Counted from the first letter of the stretch, positions 43,839 through 53,485 are shown. The stretch: DNA of 64,000 nt from Allorhizobium borbori (GCF_014196535.1 NZ_JACIDU010000012.1:100846-164845); one strand, 5' to 3'. The notes: a model not told the origin generated them from the sequence alone. A program made the numbers and translations.

Positions 43839-45038
43839 ATGACGAACGCAACCATGTCCCCCGACACGACACCGGGCCCTGTGCGGCCCGGCACCCTCCG
43901 TAAAATTCGGATATGGTGGGGCGGCTGGCCGAAGGGCCAGCTCGCCTTTCTGGCCATATTCGCTCTCTTGACCGTGCTACTCATCCATAACGTCGTGGAC
44001 ACCATGGCGAGGATCGGCATTATGCCCGGCTTTACCTTTCTCTACAGTTCGGCCAATTTCGAAATCGGCGAAAGTGTCATCCCGTTCCAGGCCGGGGACA
44101 GCTATCTGCGCGCCATCTTCGCCGGGCTTCTCAACACCCTGAAAGTGTCGCTGCTCGGCTGCGGGCTGGCGACGGTCTTCGGCGTCGCCATTGGCGTGGC
44201 CGGACTGTCTTCCAACCTGCTGCTGTCGAAGTTGATCCGCTGCTATGTCGAGGTCATTCGCAACACTCCGCTTTTACTACAGCTTTTCTTCTGGATCTCG
44301 CTAGCCAAGGCACTCCCCGCCCCCCGACAGGCGACGCTCTTGCTCGGATCGGTCTTTCTCACCAATCGCGGCGTCTACCTGCCATCGCTATGGCTGGAAG
44401 GCGGGGCGCTCGGTCTCGCCGGTAGCCTTGTGGCGGGGGCGGCCGCTATCGCGGCCCTTCTCATCATCGCACAGCGCATCAGGCCCCTCAATCGGCGAAC
44501 GGCGACGGTGATCGTGGTGGCAACGCTTGTAACCACGATTGTCGCTGTCGCGATCTCAGGCGCGCGCCCGGTGGTGGAATTACCCGCCCTGTCCGGCTTC
44601 AACATTCGCGGCGGCCTGAACCTTTCGCCGGAATTCGCCGCACTGCTGACGGGCCTCGTCGTGAAGTTTGCCGCGCTGATTGCCGAGATAGTGCGGGCGG
44701 GCATCCAGTCGGTCGGCGCCGGCCAGTGGGAGGCGGCACGCGCCCTTGGTCTTCACAATGGCCATATCATCCGGCTGATTGTGCTGCCCCAGGCGTTGCG
44801 CGTCATCACGCCCCTGACGACCTCAAGCTATCTCGACCTGACCAAGGATTCGAGCCTTGCCGTGGCCATCGGTTTTCCCGATCTCGTCAGCATCATCAAC
44901 ACCACGGCCAACACGACCGGGCAATCGATGGAGGCGCTGATGATCCTCATCGGCACATTTCTCACCATCAACATCTCCCTCTCCGCGCTGATGAACACCT
45001 ATAACAGCCGCATGGCGATGCGAGGGATGTCGCGATGA
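43839..45038 (+). CDS. Polar amino-acid ABC transporter permease (AapQ/HisM-like)
   Basis: The 399-residue membrane protein has a long N-terminal region and the permease core AGLLNTLKVSLLGCGLATVFG. The coupling-loop region reads RAGIQSVGAGQWEAARALGL and is followed by VLPQALRVITPLTTSSYLDLTKDSSLAVAIG, as in AapQ. The ATG follows the binding-protein stop by one base. It overlaps the next permease by ATGA, so both are made together as a heterodimer. Confidence 0.9.
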   Translation: MTNATMSPDTTPGPVRPGTLRKIRIWWGGWPKGQLAFLAIFALLTVLLIHNVVDTMARIGIMPGFTFLYSSANFEIGESVIPFQAGDSYLRAIFAGLLNTLKVSLLGCGLATVFGVAIGVAGLSSNLLLSKLIRCYVEVIRNTPLLLQLFFWISLAKALPAPRQATLLLGSVFLTNRGVYLPSLWLEGGALGLAGSLVAGAAAIAALLIIAQRIRPLNRRTATVIVVATLVTTIVAVAISGARPVVELPALSGFNIRGGLNLSPEFAALLTGLVVKFAALIAEIVRAGIQSVGAGQWEAARALGLHNGHIIRLIVLPQALRVITPLTTSSYLDLTKDSSLAVAIGFPDLVSIINTTANTTGQSMEALMILIGTFLTINISLSALMNTYNSRMAMRGMSR

Positions 45039-46114
45039 ACACTTCATCCCGTCCTCGGAGCCTGCGCGGGCGCGCCGGACGTCTTTCATCCCGGCTTTGG
45101 CAAGGCCTGTTCGGAACGCGGTACAATACCATCGTCACCATCGTCATCGCGTTTCTGCTGGGGCAGATCGTGCTGCCGCTTATCCGCTGGGCAGTGCTGG
45201 ACGCGACATTTACCGGCACGTCCGACGCCTGCGCGCGCGACGGCGCCTGCTGGGCCTTTGTCGGCGCCAAGCTTCGCTTCATCCTCTTCGCCTTTTACCC
45301 GCCCGAGCTGCAATGGCGGCCGCTGCTGGTGATCGTCGCCCTCGCCGCACTTCTTGTCGCGAGCGCCGTTCCCCGCTTCTGGGGTTGGAAGCTTCTGGCG
45401 GCATGGCCGGCTTCGGTGGCATTCTGCTGGCTTCTGCTGGAAGGTGCTTTCACGGCAACACCCATTCCGTCCAACCAGTGGGGCGGATTGCCGGTCACGC
45501 TGTTTGTCTGGGCGGTCTGTTTCGCCGCCGCCACCCCAATCGCCGTGCTTCTGGCGCTTGGACGTCGCTCACGGCTCGGTGGTCTTAGAACCTTCTCGAT
45601 CGCCTATATCGAGGCGATGCGCGGCACACCGATGGTGGGCATTCTCTACATCGCCATGCTGATCGTGCCGATGGCGCTACCCGAAAGCCTGTCGGTCGAC
45701 AAGATGTTGCGGGCCATGATCATGATCACCCTGTTTTGGTCCGCCTATATCGCCGAGGTCATCCGCGCCGGTCTGCAGGCCATTCCGCGCGGACAGGCTG
45801 AAGCTGCAACGGCGCTTGGCCTCAGCTACTGGCGGGTACAGCAGCTAATTGTATTGCCGCAGGCCTTGAGGATCGTCATTCCCGGCATGGTCAATCTCGC
45901 CATCGGCTTCCTGCTCGCAACCTCGCTACTGGCCGTCATCGGCATTTTCGATCTGCTCAACGCCGCCCGCGCCTCGGCGGCCGACCCTGTCTGGCTCGGC
46001 TTTTACAACGAAGCCTATCTCGTCGTGGCGACGGTCTACTTCGCCATCTGCTTTGGTGCGTCGCGCTACAGCCGGTGGCTTGAACAGCGTCTTGCCGAGG
46101 GCATGCGCCGGTGA
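45035..46114 (+). CDS. Polar amino-acid ABC transporter permease (AapM-like)
   Basis: The 359-residue partner permease has YIEAMRGTPMVGILYIAMLI, the coupling loop region EVIRAGLQAIPRGQAEAATALGL and VLPQALRIVIPGMVNLAIGFLL. The last gene of an Aap-type operon is normally the ATPase; here none follows, and the next gene after a 150-bp gap is an aminotransferase. Energy must come from an ATPase encoded elsewhere, unless MetN at 49659 serves. Confidence 0.9.
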   Translation: MNTSSRPRSLRGRAGRLSSRLWQGLFGTRYNTIVTIVIAFLLGQIVLPLIRWAVLDATFTGTSDACARDGACWAFVGAKLRFILFAFYPPELQWRPLLVIVALAALLVASAVPRFWGWKLLAAWPASVAFCWLLLEGAFTATPIPSNQWGGLPVTLFVWAVCFAAATPIAVLLALGRRSRLGGLRTFSIAYIEAMRGTPMVGILYIAMLIVPMALPESLSVDKMLRAMIMITLFWSAYIAEVIRAGLQAIPRGQAEAATALGLSYWRVQQLIVLPQALRIVIPGMVNLAIGFLLATSLLAVIGIFDLLNAARASAADPVWLGFYNEAYLVVATVYFAICFGASRYSRWLEQRLAEGMRR

Positions 46115-46264
46115 GTTGACATGGCCGGGTCGGAAGCCCCTCTCCAAATAGAGTCATTTGAAATACCGTTTCCGAAAATACCTGCGAAACGATATAAATT
46201 ACTTTGTCGATTTAATAGGTAGATTTTATTCATTGTTGCGTCTGAAGCATTCGCGTGGCGCACC

Positions 46265-47440
46265 ATGATCAACCCTGTCTTTGCCGGAACCGGCACTTCC
46301 ATTTTCGAGTCCATGTCCCGGCTTTCCGCGGAAACGGGCGCGATAAATCTCGGTCAGGGTTTCCCTGAAGGATTCGAACCGGAAGCGCTGATCGAGGCTG
46401 CCGTCCGGGCGCTTCGTGACGGACTGCATCAATATCCGCCGATGCTCGGCCTGCCGGTTCTTCGCAAGGCAGTGGCCGATAACGCCAAGCGCTTCCTCAA
46501 CCTCGACATTGACTGGGAGCGCGAGGTGCTTGTCACCTCCGGGGCGACCGAAGCGCTTTCCGACACGTTCCTGGCACTGCTCGATCAGGACGATGAAGTA
46601 ATTGTCTTCGAACCCGTTTACGACGCCTATGCCACGGTCATTCGCCGGGCGGGCGGCGTGGTGGTGCCGGTGCGCCTTGCGCCGCCGGAATGGGAACTGC
46701 CGCGCGACAGGCTGCTCGACGCGATCACGCCGAAAACGAAGCTGATTGTCGTCAATACACCGATGAACCCGATCGGCAAGATCTTCGACCCCTCGGAACT
46801 CGCCTTCCTGGCGGAGATCGCCGTCAGGCACGATCTCATCATTGTCGCCGACGAGGTCTATGAACACCTCGTCTTCGACAGCCGCCCCTTCCACTCGCTC
46901 TTTGCGGTCGAAGGCATTCGCGACCGCGTCGTGCGCATTGGCTCAGCCGGCAAGAGCTTTTCCGTCACCGGCTGGAAGGTGGGCTATGTCACCGCGGACG
47001 CAAAGCTTTTGCAGCCGATTGCCCGCGCCCATCAATATATCACCTTCACCACGCCGCCGGCGTTGCAGGTGGCGGTCGCCGCCGGGCTGAACCTGCCCGA
47101 CAGCTATTTCACCGGCCTGCGCGCGGCTCTTGCCGAGCGCCGCGACCTGCTGGTCGGCGGCCTGCGTCAGGCCGGCTTTCAGATTGCCGATGTGTCCGCC
47201 ACCTATTTCGCCGTGGCTGATATCAGCGACCTCGACGCGGGCGGCGACGATCTCGCCTTCAGCCGCCGCCTGACACTTGAGGCGGGCGTGACGCCGGTGC
47301 CGATCTCCTCCTTCTATGGCGCCTGCGATATCAAAAGCCATGTTCGCTTCTGCTTCGCTAAAAAAGCCGAAACACTGTTGGAAGCCATCGACCGCTTGCG
47401 CCACTGGCGCGACGGCGAAGGCTGGAGGGCTGCATCGTGA
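46265..47440 (+). CDS. PLP-dependent class I aminotransferase (methionine/kynurenine type)
   Basis: The 391-residue product is fold-type I. It shows INLGQGFPEGFEP at the N-terminus, LVTSGATEALSDT, NTPMNPIGKIF, DEVYEHLVFD and the PLP lysine in GSAGKSFSVTGWKVGY. This matches the YbdL / kynurenine-oxoglutarate group that prefers methionine, glutamine and aromatic amino acids. It would convert the imported amino acid to its 2-oxo acid. It starts a five-gene operon and overlaps the FAD oxidase by GTGA. Confidence 0.88.
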   Translation: MINPVFAGTGTSIFESMSRLSAETGAINLGQGFPEGFEPEALIEAAVRALRDGLHQYPPMLGLPVLRKAVADNAKRFLNLDIDWEREVLVTSGATEALSDTFLALLDQDDEVIVFEPVYDAYATVIRRAGGVVVPVRLAPPEWELPRDRLLDAITPKTKLIVVNTPMNPIGKIFDPSELAFLAEIAVRHDLIIVADEVYEHLVFDSRPFHSLFAVEGIRDRVVRIGSAGKSFSVTGWKVGYVTADAKLLQPIARAHQYITFTTPPALQVAVAAGLNLPDSYFTGLRAALAERRDLLVGGLRQAGFQIADVSATYFAVADISDLDAGGDDLAFSRRLTLEAGVTPVPISSFYGACDIKSHVRFCFAKKAETLLEAIDRLRHWRDGEGWRAAS

Positions 47441-48834
47441 ACGCTCGCCTATCCACTGAGACAACCGAACTCGCCATCGCCGAACTGAAGACATTGCTCG
47501 GCGCACGCGCCTCGACCGGCCTCTCTGTGCTCGACCTGCATGCCGGTGACGAAAGCCACCATGATCGCCATCGGCCGCAGATCGTCGTTTCACCGGAAAC
47601 GACCGCAGAGGTCGCCGAAATCGTCAAGATCGCTGCACGCTATCGCGTGCCGATCACCGCCTTCGGGGCGGGTTCGGGGCTGGAAGGCGGCGCCATTCCG
47701 ATTCAAGGCGGCATTTCACTTGATACCGCCCGGTTGGACCAGATCATCGAAGTTCGCGCCGATGACATGATCGCCCGCGTCGGCGCCGGCGTGCGTCGGC
47801 TCGATCTTAACCGCGTGCTGCGCGATACCGGTCTGTTCTTTCCGGTTGATCCCGGCGCAAACGCCTCCATCGGCGGCATGACCTCTACCGGTGCCTCCGG
47901 CACCAATGCGGTTCGCTATGGCGTGATGCGCGAAAATGTTCTCGGCCTCACCGTCGTGACGGCGGATGGCAACATTGTCAAAACCGGCTCACTCGCCCGC
48001 AAATCCTCCTCCGGTTATGACCTGACCCGGCTCTTTGTCGGCGCGGAAGGCACGCTCGGCATCGTCACCGAAATCGCAATCCGGCTGCATCCGATCCCCG
48101 ATGCCATCTCCGCCCATGCGGGCTTTGCGACGCTTGCCGGTGCGGTCAATGCCGTCATCGATATCAAGCGTGCCGGCCTTGCCATCGGACGCGTCGAACT
48201 TCTCGACCAGCCACTCGTCGGCGTCATCAACCGGCGTGGCACATGGCAGCTTCCGGCCCTGCCAACCCTGTTCTTCGAATTCCACGGCACCCAAAGCGAA
48301 ATCGCCGCACTGTCGGACACCATTGCCGCCATCGTTTCCGAGCATGGCGGCACGCCGCTGCAATGGCCCGGACCCGGTGAAGGTACGGTACGTCTGTGGG
48401 AGACCCGCCGCGACGTACTATCCTGGGCGCGGGGCGAGCGGCCCGGCTCCACGTCATGGCCGAGCGATGTCTGCGTGCCCATTTCAGCCCTTGCCGATGT
48501 CATTCTCGAAACCCGCGCGGACGTCGATCGCTCCGGCCTCACCGCTTACATTGTCGGCCATGTCGGCGATGGAAATTTCCATTGTGTTTTCAAATATCTG
48601 CCCGAAGAAGCTGAACAGGTTGCCGAAGTTTCCGGCCGCATCGTCGAGCGGGCCATCGCCGCAGGCGGCACCGCCAGCGGCGAACATGGCATCGGGCTCG
48701 GCAAACGCAAGTATCTTGAAGCCGAACACGGCGCCGAAGCCGTCGCCCTCATGCGAAGCCTCAAGGTGGCGCTTGATCCGCTTGGCATTCTCAATCCCGG
48801 CAAGGTCGTTCCCGACCCTGAACCGGCGCACTGA
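47437..48834 (+). CDS. FAD-linked 2-hydroxyacid oxidase/dehydrogenase (GlcD/Dld-like)
   Basis: The 465-residue product has the PCMH-type FAD domain (VPITAFGAGSGLEGGAIPIQGG, DPGANASIGGMTSTGASGTNAVRYG) and the FAD-oxidase C-terminal domain with YIVGHVGDGNFHCVF and SGEHGIGLGKRKYLEAEHG. It is related to glycolate oxidase GlcD and D-lactate dehydrogenase. Coupled to the aminotransferase, it may oxidise the 2-hydroxy acid analogue of the same amino acid, for example of methionine, to the 2-oxo acid. GTG start in a GTGA overlap. Confidence 0.88.
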   Translation: MNARLSTETTELAIAELKTLLGARASTGLSVLDLHAGDESHHDRHRPQIVVSPETTAEVAEIVKIAARYRVPITAFGAGSGLEGGAIPIQGGISLDTARLDQIIEVRADDMIARVGAGVRRLDLNRVLRDTGLFFPVDPGANASIGGMTSTGASGTNAVRYGVMRENVLGLTVVTADGNIVKTGSLARKSSSGYDLTRLFVGAEGTLGIVTEIAIRLHPIPDAISAHAGFATLAGAVNAVIDIKRAGLAIGRVELLDQPLVGVINRRGTWQLPALPTLFFEFHGTQSEIAALSDTIAAIVSEHGGTPLQWPGPGEGTVRLWETRRDVLSWARGERPGSTSWPSDVCVPISALADVILETRADVDRSGLTAYIVGHVGDGNFHCVFKYLPEEAEQVAEVSGRIVERAIAAGGTASGEHGIGLGKRKYLEAEHGAEAVALMRSLKVALDPLGILNPGKVVPDPEPAH

Positions 48835-48859
48835 CACCCCAGAAAGGAACAGACTACCC

Positions 48860-49657
48860 ATGCGTCATGCCAAATTCATCGCCGGTGCGGTTTCCGCGCT
48901 CGCCTTGCTCGTCGTCAGCCAGACGGCGGCGCTCGCGGAAACGATCAAGTTCGGCGTCACCGCCGGCCCACACGCGCAGATCGCGGAAGCGCTCGTGCCG
49001 GTCGCCAAGGCAAAGGGCCTCGACATCAAGCTTGTGGAGTTTTCCGACGGCTCTCTGATCGACCCCGCCACCAATGACGGCGATCTCGACGCCAACGGCT
49101 TCCAGCATACGCCCTATCTCGACCAGCAGAACAGGGATCGTGGCCTGAAACTCGTGGCCGTCGGCGGCAAGACGGTGCTGCTGCCCATGGCCGGCTATTC
49201 GAAGAAGTACAAGTCGCTGGCCGACCTGCCGGAAGGTGCACAGGTGACGATCCCGAACGACCCGTCGAACGGCGGCCGCGCGCTCAAGCTTCTGGAAGCC
49301 GGCGGCCTCATCAAGCTGACGCCCGGCATCACCTACAAGGCGACCGAACTCGACATCATCGAAAACCCCAAGAAGATCAAGCTGATCCCGATGGAAACCG
49401 CCCAGCTTCCGCGCTCGCTGGAAGATGTCGATTTCTCGGTCATCACCTCGCATTTCGCCTTGTCGGCCGGCCTGAATCCGAAGAAGGATGGCATCCTGAT
49501 CGAAGACCAGCTTTCGGAATATTTCTGCCTGATCGCAGTGGCCGAAAAGAACAAGGATGCGCCCTGGGTGAAGACGCTTGTCGACTCCTACAAGTCGCCG
49601 GAAGTGAAGGCCGCGATCGAGAAGACCTTCGCCGGCAACGTGATCGCAGGCTGGTAA
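48860..49657 (+). CDS. metQ: Methionine-type ABC transporter binding protein MetQ
   Basis: The 265-residue product has a signal peptide (about 1-26, cleavage near AALAE) and the NLPA/MetQ fold: IKFGVTAGPHAQIAEALVPV, FQHTPYLDQQNRDRGLKL and TIPNDPSNGGRALKLLE. No lipobox Cys is seen, so it is a soluble periplasmic protein and not the usual lipoprotein. AGAAAGGAAC lies before the ATG, 25 bp after the FAD oxidase. The ligand could be methionine, its D-form or another sulfur compound. Confidence 0.92.
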   Translation: MRHAKFIAGAVSALALLVVSQTAALAETIKFGVTAGPHAQIAEALVPVAKAKGLDIKLVEFSDGSLIDPATNDGDLDANGFQHTPYLDQQNRDRGLKLVAVGGKTVLLPMAGYSKKYKSLADLPEGAQVTIPNDPSNGGRALKLLEAGGLIKLTPGITYKATELDIIENPKKIKLIPMETAQLPRSLEDVDFSVITSHFALSAGLNPKKDGILIEDQLSEYFCLIAVAEKNKDAPWVKTLVDSYKSPEVKAAIEKTFAGNVIAGW

Positions 49658-49658
49658 G

Positions 49659-50792
49659 ATGAACGTTCTGGCACGCACCGCAACCGACGACAGCCCGACC
49701 CGGAGGACCGAAGCGCCCTCCCCGGAACAGCGCTCGCCGGTCATCGAAGTCCGGTCCCTGACAAAGGTCTACGATCCGAAGGCAGGCCCTGTTCTCGATG
49801 ACGTTTCCCTCAGCGTCGAAAAGGGCTCGATCCACGGCATCATCGGCCGTTCGGGTGCGGGAAAAAGCACGCTGGTGCGGTGCCTGAACGGGCTGGTCAG
49901 CCCGACCTCCGGTCGCATTTTCGTCGGCGGCCGCGAAATCACCGGCCTTCGCGGACCAACGCTGCGTGCAGCGCGGCGCGACATCGCGATGATCTTCCAG
50001 CATTTCAGTCTCCTGTCGTCCCGCACGGCTGCCGGTAACGTAGCCCTGCCGCTCGAAATCGCCGGCGTCCCGAAGGATCTCATCCACCGCAAGGTGCCGG
50101 AGCTGCTGAAACTCGTCGGCCTTGGCGGCAAGGCCGACAGCTACCCCGTGGAGCTGTCCGGCGGCCAGAAACAGCGCGTCGGCATCGCACGGGCGCTGGC
50201 GCTCGAACCTTCCGTTCTGCTCTCCGACGAGGCGACCTCCGCGCTCGACCCGGAAACGACGGAACAGATCCTGACGCTGCTCGCCGACATCAATCGCCGC
50301 ACCGGCATCAGCATCGTTCTGATTACCCATGAAATGGACGTGGTTCGCCAGATTGCCGATCACGTCACGGTTCTGGAAGGCGGTCGCATTGCTGAAACAG
50401 GGCCGACCTTCGGCGTCTTCGCCTTTCCGCAATCGACCGTCGCCCGCTCGTTCCTCTCCAGCATCGTTGCCCACGATCTGCCGGAAGAGGTCGCCGCCCG
50501 CCTGCAGGCCGATGCATCAGACGCCACCGATCCGGTGCTGCGCATCACGTTTACCGGTGCTTCGGCCCATGATCCGGTCGTCGCGACGCTGGTCGAGCGC
50601 TTCGGCATTCGCCCCAATATCCTGCATGGGCGCATCGATTACATCGGCGGCAAACCGCTCGGCATCATGACGCTCATCGCCCAGGGCGGCGAGCCCCGGC
50701 TGCCCGCCGTCCTGTCCTATCTGCAATCCCTCGGTCTTCACGGAGAGGTCATCGGCCATGCTGTCCGATCTGCTGCCCCCGGCACTCGTTAA
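49659..50792 (+). CDS. metN: Methionine-type ABC transporter ATPase MetN
   Basis: The 377-residue ATPase has Walker A GRSGAGKSTLVRCLNGL, the Q-loop region IFQHFSLLSSRTAAGNV typical of MetN, signature LSGGQKQRVGIARAL, Walker B VLLSDEATSALDPETTEQIL and H-loop ITHEMDVVRQIAD. A C-terminal NIL regulatory domain (about 280-365) follows, which senses internal methionine. An N-terminal extension of about 28 residues precedes the core. It overlaps metI by 35 bp. Confidence 0.93.
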   Translation: MNVLARTATDDSPTRRTEAPSPEQRSPVIEVRSLTKVYDPKAGPVLDDVSLSVEKGSIHGIIGRSGAGKSTLVRCLNGLVSPTSGRIFVGGREITGLRGPTLRAARRDIAMIFQHFSLLSSRTAAGNVALPLEIAGVPKDLIHRKVPELLKLVGLGGKADSYPVELSGGQKQRVGIARALALEPSVLLSDEATSALDPETTEQILTLLADINRRTGISIVLITHEMDVVRQIADHVTVLEGGRIAETGPTFGVFAFPQSTVARSFLSSIVAHDLPEEVAARLQADASDATDPVLRITFTGASAHDPVVATLVERFGIRPNILHGRIDYIGGKPLGIMTLIAQGGEPRLPAVLSYLQSLGLHGEVIGHAVRSAAPGTR

Positions 50793-51450
50793 TCTGCTGC
50801 TCGCCTCGCTCCAGCAGACGGTGACGATGGTCGCCGCCTCGGCGGTTCTGTCGACGTTGATCGGCCTGCCCCTTGGCATTCTACTGGTCGTCACCGCGCC
50901 CGGCCAGTTTCTGGAACGGCCAGTGTTCAACAAGGTGCTGGGCACAGTCGTGAACCTCATCCGCTCCACACCTTTCATCATCCTGATGGTCGCGATCATT
51001 CCCTTCACCCGGCTACTCGCTGGGACGACGGTTGGTACGGCGGCGGCGATCGTGCCGCTTACCGTCGCCATCACACCACTCTACGCCCGTCTGGCGGAAG
51101 CGGCGATGCGCGAGGTGGACCAGAGCCTGATCGAAGCCGCCGAAAGCATGGGGGCGAGCCCGTTGCAGATCATCTTCAAGGTGCTTCTGCCGGAGGCGCT
51201 GCCCGGCATCGTCGCCGGCCAGACGGTCACGCTGGTCAGCCTCATCGGTTATTCGGCCATGGCGGGCACGGTTGGCGGCGGCGGGCTTGGTGATCTCGGC
51301 ATCCGCTTCGGTTACCAGCGCTTCATGCCGGAAGTGATGATCGCGGTCGTCATCGTTCTCGTCGCCATCGTACAATCGGTGCAGATGACCGGCGATCTCG
51401 CGGCAAGACTTGTCAATCACCGGATCGCCCGCAGCCGGCGGTCCCGCTGA
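50758..51450 (+). CDS. metI: Methionine-type ABC transporter permease MetI
   Basis: The 230-residue permease has five hydrophobic segments and MetI features: LLLASLQQTVTMVAASAVLS, NLIRSTPFIILMVAIIPFTRL, REVDQSLIEAAESMGASP and SLIGYSAMAGTVGGGGLGDLG. Its long overlap with metN indicates coupled translation. A GC hairpin without a T run (GCCACCGG / CCGGTGGC, 51456-51476) follows, so transcription may continue into the oxygenase gene. Confidence 0.93.
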   Translation: MLSDLLPPALVNLLLASLQQTVTMVAASAVLSTLIGLPLGILLVVTAPGQFLERPVFNKVLGTVVNLIRSTPFIILMVAIIPFTRLLAGTTVGTAAAIVPLTVAITPLYARLAEAAMREVDQSLIEAAESMGASPLQIIFKVLLPEALPGIVAGQTVTLVSLIGYSAMAGTVGGGGLGDLGIRFGYQRFMPEVMIAVVIVLVAIVQSVQMTGDLAARLVNHRIARSRRSR

Positions 51451-51531
51451 TCCCCGCCACCGGCAGTCCCGGTGGCCAACGACGATATGACGGCCCGCCG
51501 GCTGCGCGGCGCCGCCCCAAGGAGAGAGCCC

Positions 51532-52590
51532 ATGACCATTCAGGAAAAGATAGCCACCCTGCCCTTTGTCGATATCGGTCGCTTCCATGCGGATCCCGCG
51601 GAGCGCGCGGCCTTCATCGCCGACCTGCGCCGCATCCTCTTCGACCACGGCTTCTTCTACCTCACCGGCCACGGCGTCGATCCCAAGCTGATCGCCGACG
51701 TTCTGGCCACGTCGAAGCGCTTCTTTGCTCTTCCGCTGGAAGAAAAGCTGAAGATCGAGATGGTGAAGTCGCCGCACTTCCGCGGCTATAACCGCGCCGG
51801 CTATGAGCGCACTCGCGGCCAGCAGGACTGGCGCGAACAGATCGACATCAACACCGAGGGCACAGCTGTCGAAATCACGCCGGAAACGCCCGCCTGGAAG
51901 CGCCTGCTCGGCCCCAACCAGTGGCCGGAAGCCGTGCCGGAATTGAAGCCGCTTCTGCTCGCCTATCAGGCGGAAGTCACCCGCATCGGCATCGATGTTC
52001 TGAAGGCGATCGCAGTGGCGCTCGGCCAGCCGGAGGATGCCTTCGCGCAGATCTATGAGCCGCAGCCCTCGCAGCTTCTCAAGATCATCCGCTATCCCGG
52101 CCGGGAAGTGGCCCAGACCGACCAGGGTGTGGGCGCCCACAAGGATGGCGGCTTTGTCACCGTTCTGCTTCAGGACACCGTAGAGGGTCTGCGTGTGCAG
52201 ACGGAAGACGGCGTATGGATTGACGCCCCACCGGTTCCCGGCACCTTCGTCATCAACACCGGCGAGTTGCTGGAACTGGCCACCAACGGCTTCGTACGCG
52301 CTGATGTGCATGACGTGATCGCACCGCCTGCCGGTGTCGAGCGTTTCTCCGTCGCCTTCTTCCTCGGTTCGCGTTACGACGCGACCATTCCGGTCATCGA
52401 TCTGCCGGAGGAACTCAAGATCAAGGAACGCGGCATCACGGTCGATGCGCTGAACCCGATCTTCCGCGAAGTCGGCCAGAACCACCTGAAGAGCCGCCTG
52501 CGCTCGCATCCCGATGTCGCGCGCGCCCACCATGCCGACCTGCTGACGCCCGAGCAGCTTGCCGGCGAGGCCATCGCCGAGGCCTATTGA
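51532..52590 (+). CDS. Isopenicillin-N-synthase-like Fe(II) oxygenase
   Basis: The 352-residue product belongs to the IPNS/2-oxoglutarate dioxygenase family. It has an N-terminal DIOX_N region (LPFVDIGRFHADPAERAAF, DHGFFYLTGHGVD), the metal ligands HxD in VGAHKDGGFVTVLLQD and the distal His in VRADVHDVIAPP, and Arg in ERFSVAFF. AAGGAGAGAGCC directs the ATG at 51532. The neighbourhood points to oxidation of a sulfur-containing amino acid or related compound; the substrate is not known. A T-rich terminator follows. Confidence 0.85.
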   Translation: MTIQEKIATLPFVDIGRFHADPAERAAFIADLRRILFDHGFFYLTGHGVDPKLIADVLATSKRFFALPLEEKLKIEMVKSPHFRGYNRAGYERTRGQQDWREQIDINTEGTAVEITPETPAWKRLLGPNQWPEAVPELKPLLLAYQAEVTRIGIDVLKAIAVALGQPEDAFAQIYEPQPSQLLKIIRYPGREVAQTDQGVGAHKDGGFVTVLLQDTVEGLRVQTEDGVWIDAPPVPGTFVINTGELLELATNGFVRADVHDVIAPPAGVERFSVAFFLGSRYDATIPVIDLPEELKIKERGITVDALNPIFREVGQNHLKSRLRSHPDVARAHHADLLTPEQLAGEAIAEAY

Positions 52591-52604
52591 TCCGACCCGC
52601 ATCG

Positions 52605-52641
52605 AAGGCCCCTTCCTGCACCGCCGGAGGGGGCCTTTTTT
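52605..52641 (+). terminator. Rho-independent terminator after the Fe(II) oxygenase
   Basis: AAGGCCCC (52605-52612) pairs with GGGGCCTT (52630-52637) around a 17-nt loop region, and the right arm runs into a six-T tract. It starts 14 bp after the stop codon and closes the transporter-oxygenase operon. Confidence 0.8.
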
Positions 52642-52828
52642 CATGGCGCAACGTCATCCGGGAGAGGCCGGAACTTCGCAAAATCCGTCCGCCGAAGCTC
52701 CATAATTTGAAATCCTCGCCCTCGCGCCAAGGCGCATCCGGGTGTCCAATAGCCCTAATCCGGACGAAGGAAGGATCGCTTTCCAAAATCGAGAACGCCC
52801 GGTGCCAGGAACCTGAAGAGGAAGAACC

Positions 52829-53485
52829 ATGTCACCGCAGCTTGGTCAGATTGCCCCCGATTTCACGCAGGACTCGACCGAAGGCCCGATCCATTTTCAC
52901 GAATGGCTTGGCGGCGCCTGGGGAGTCCTGTTCAGCCATCCCAAGAATTTCACGCCGGTCTGCACCACCGAACTCGGTGAAGTCGCCCGCCTGAAGCCCG
53001 AATGGGAAAAGCGCAATGTCAAGGTTCTCGGCCTGTCGGTCGATCCTCTGGACGCCCATGAAAAATGGTCCGCCGATATCGCGGAAACGCAGGGTCAGGC
53101 GCTGAACTTCCCGCTGCTGGCCGATGCCGACAAGTCGGTCGCCACGCTTTACGGCATGATCCACCCGAATGCCGATGCCGCCGTCACCGTGCGCTCGGTC
53201 TTCATCGTGGACCCCAACAAGAAAATCCGCCTGACGCTGACCTATCCGCCGAGCGCGGGGCGCAATTTCGATGAGATCCTGCGCGTCATCGACAGCCTGC
53301 AACTGACCGACAGGGAAAAGGTCTCGACGCCGGTGAACTGGAAGAAGGGTGATGAAGTCATCATCGTACCCGCCGTTTCCGATGAGGATGCCAAGGCCCG
53401 CTTCCCGCAGGGCTTCAAGACGCTGAAGCCCTATCTGCGCCTCGTCAAGCTCGAGGATGGCGTCAAAAAGGACGACGCGGCCTGA
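52829..53485 (+). CDS. 1-Cys peroxiredoxin (Prx6/LsfA-like)
   Basis: The 218-residue product has the peroxidatic Cys45 in FTPVCTTELGEVARL and a long C-terminal Prx6-type domain (VSTPVNWKKGDEVIIVPAVS, KPYLRLVKLED). No resolving cysteine is evident. It reduces peroxides using an external thiol. The Pseudomonas homologue LsfA is induced by sulfate starvation, which fits its position among sulfur-scavenging genes. AAGAGGAAGAACC precedes the ATG. It stands alone after a 238-bp gap and converges with the next gene. Confidence 0.92.
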   Translation: MSPQLGQIAPDFTQDSTEGPIHFHEWLGGAWGVLFSHPKNFTPVCTTELGEVARLKPEWEKRNVKVLGLSVDPLDAHEKWSADIAETQGQALNFPLLADADKSVATLYGMIHPNADAAVTVRSVFIVDPNKKIRLTLTYPPSAGRNFDEILRVIDSLQLTDREKVSTPVNWKKGDEVIIVPAVSDEDAKARFPQGFKTLKPYLRLVKLEDGVKKDDAA

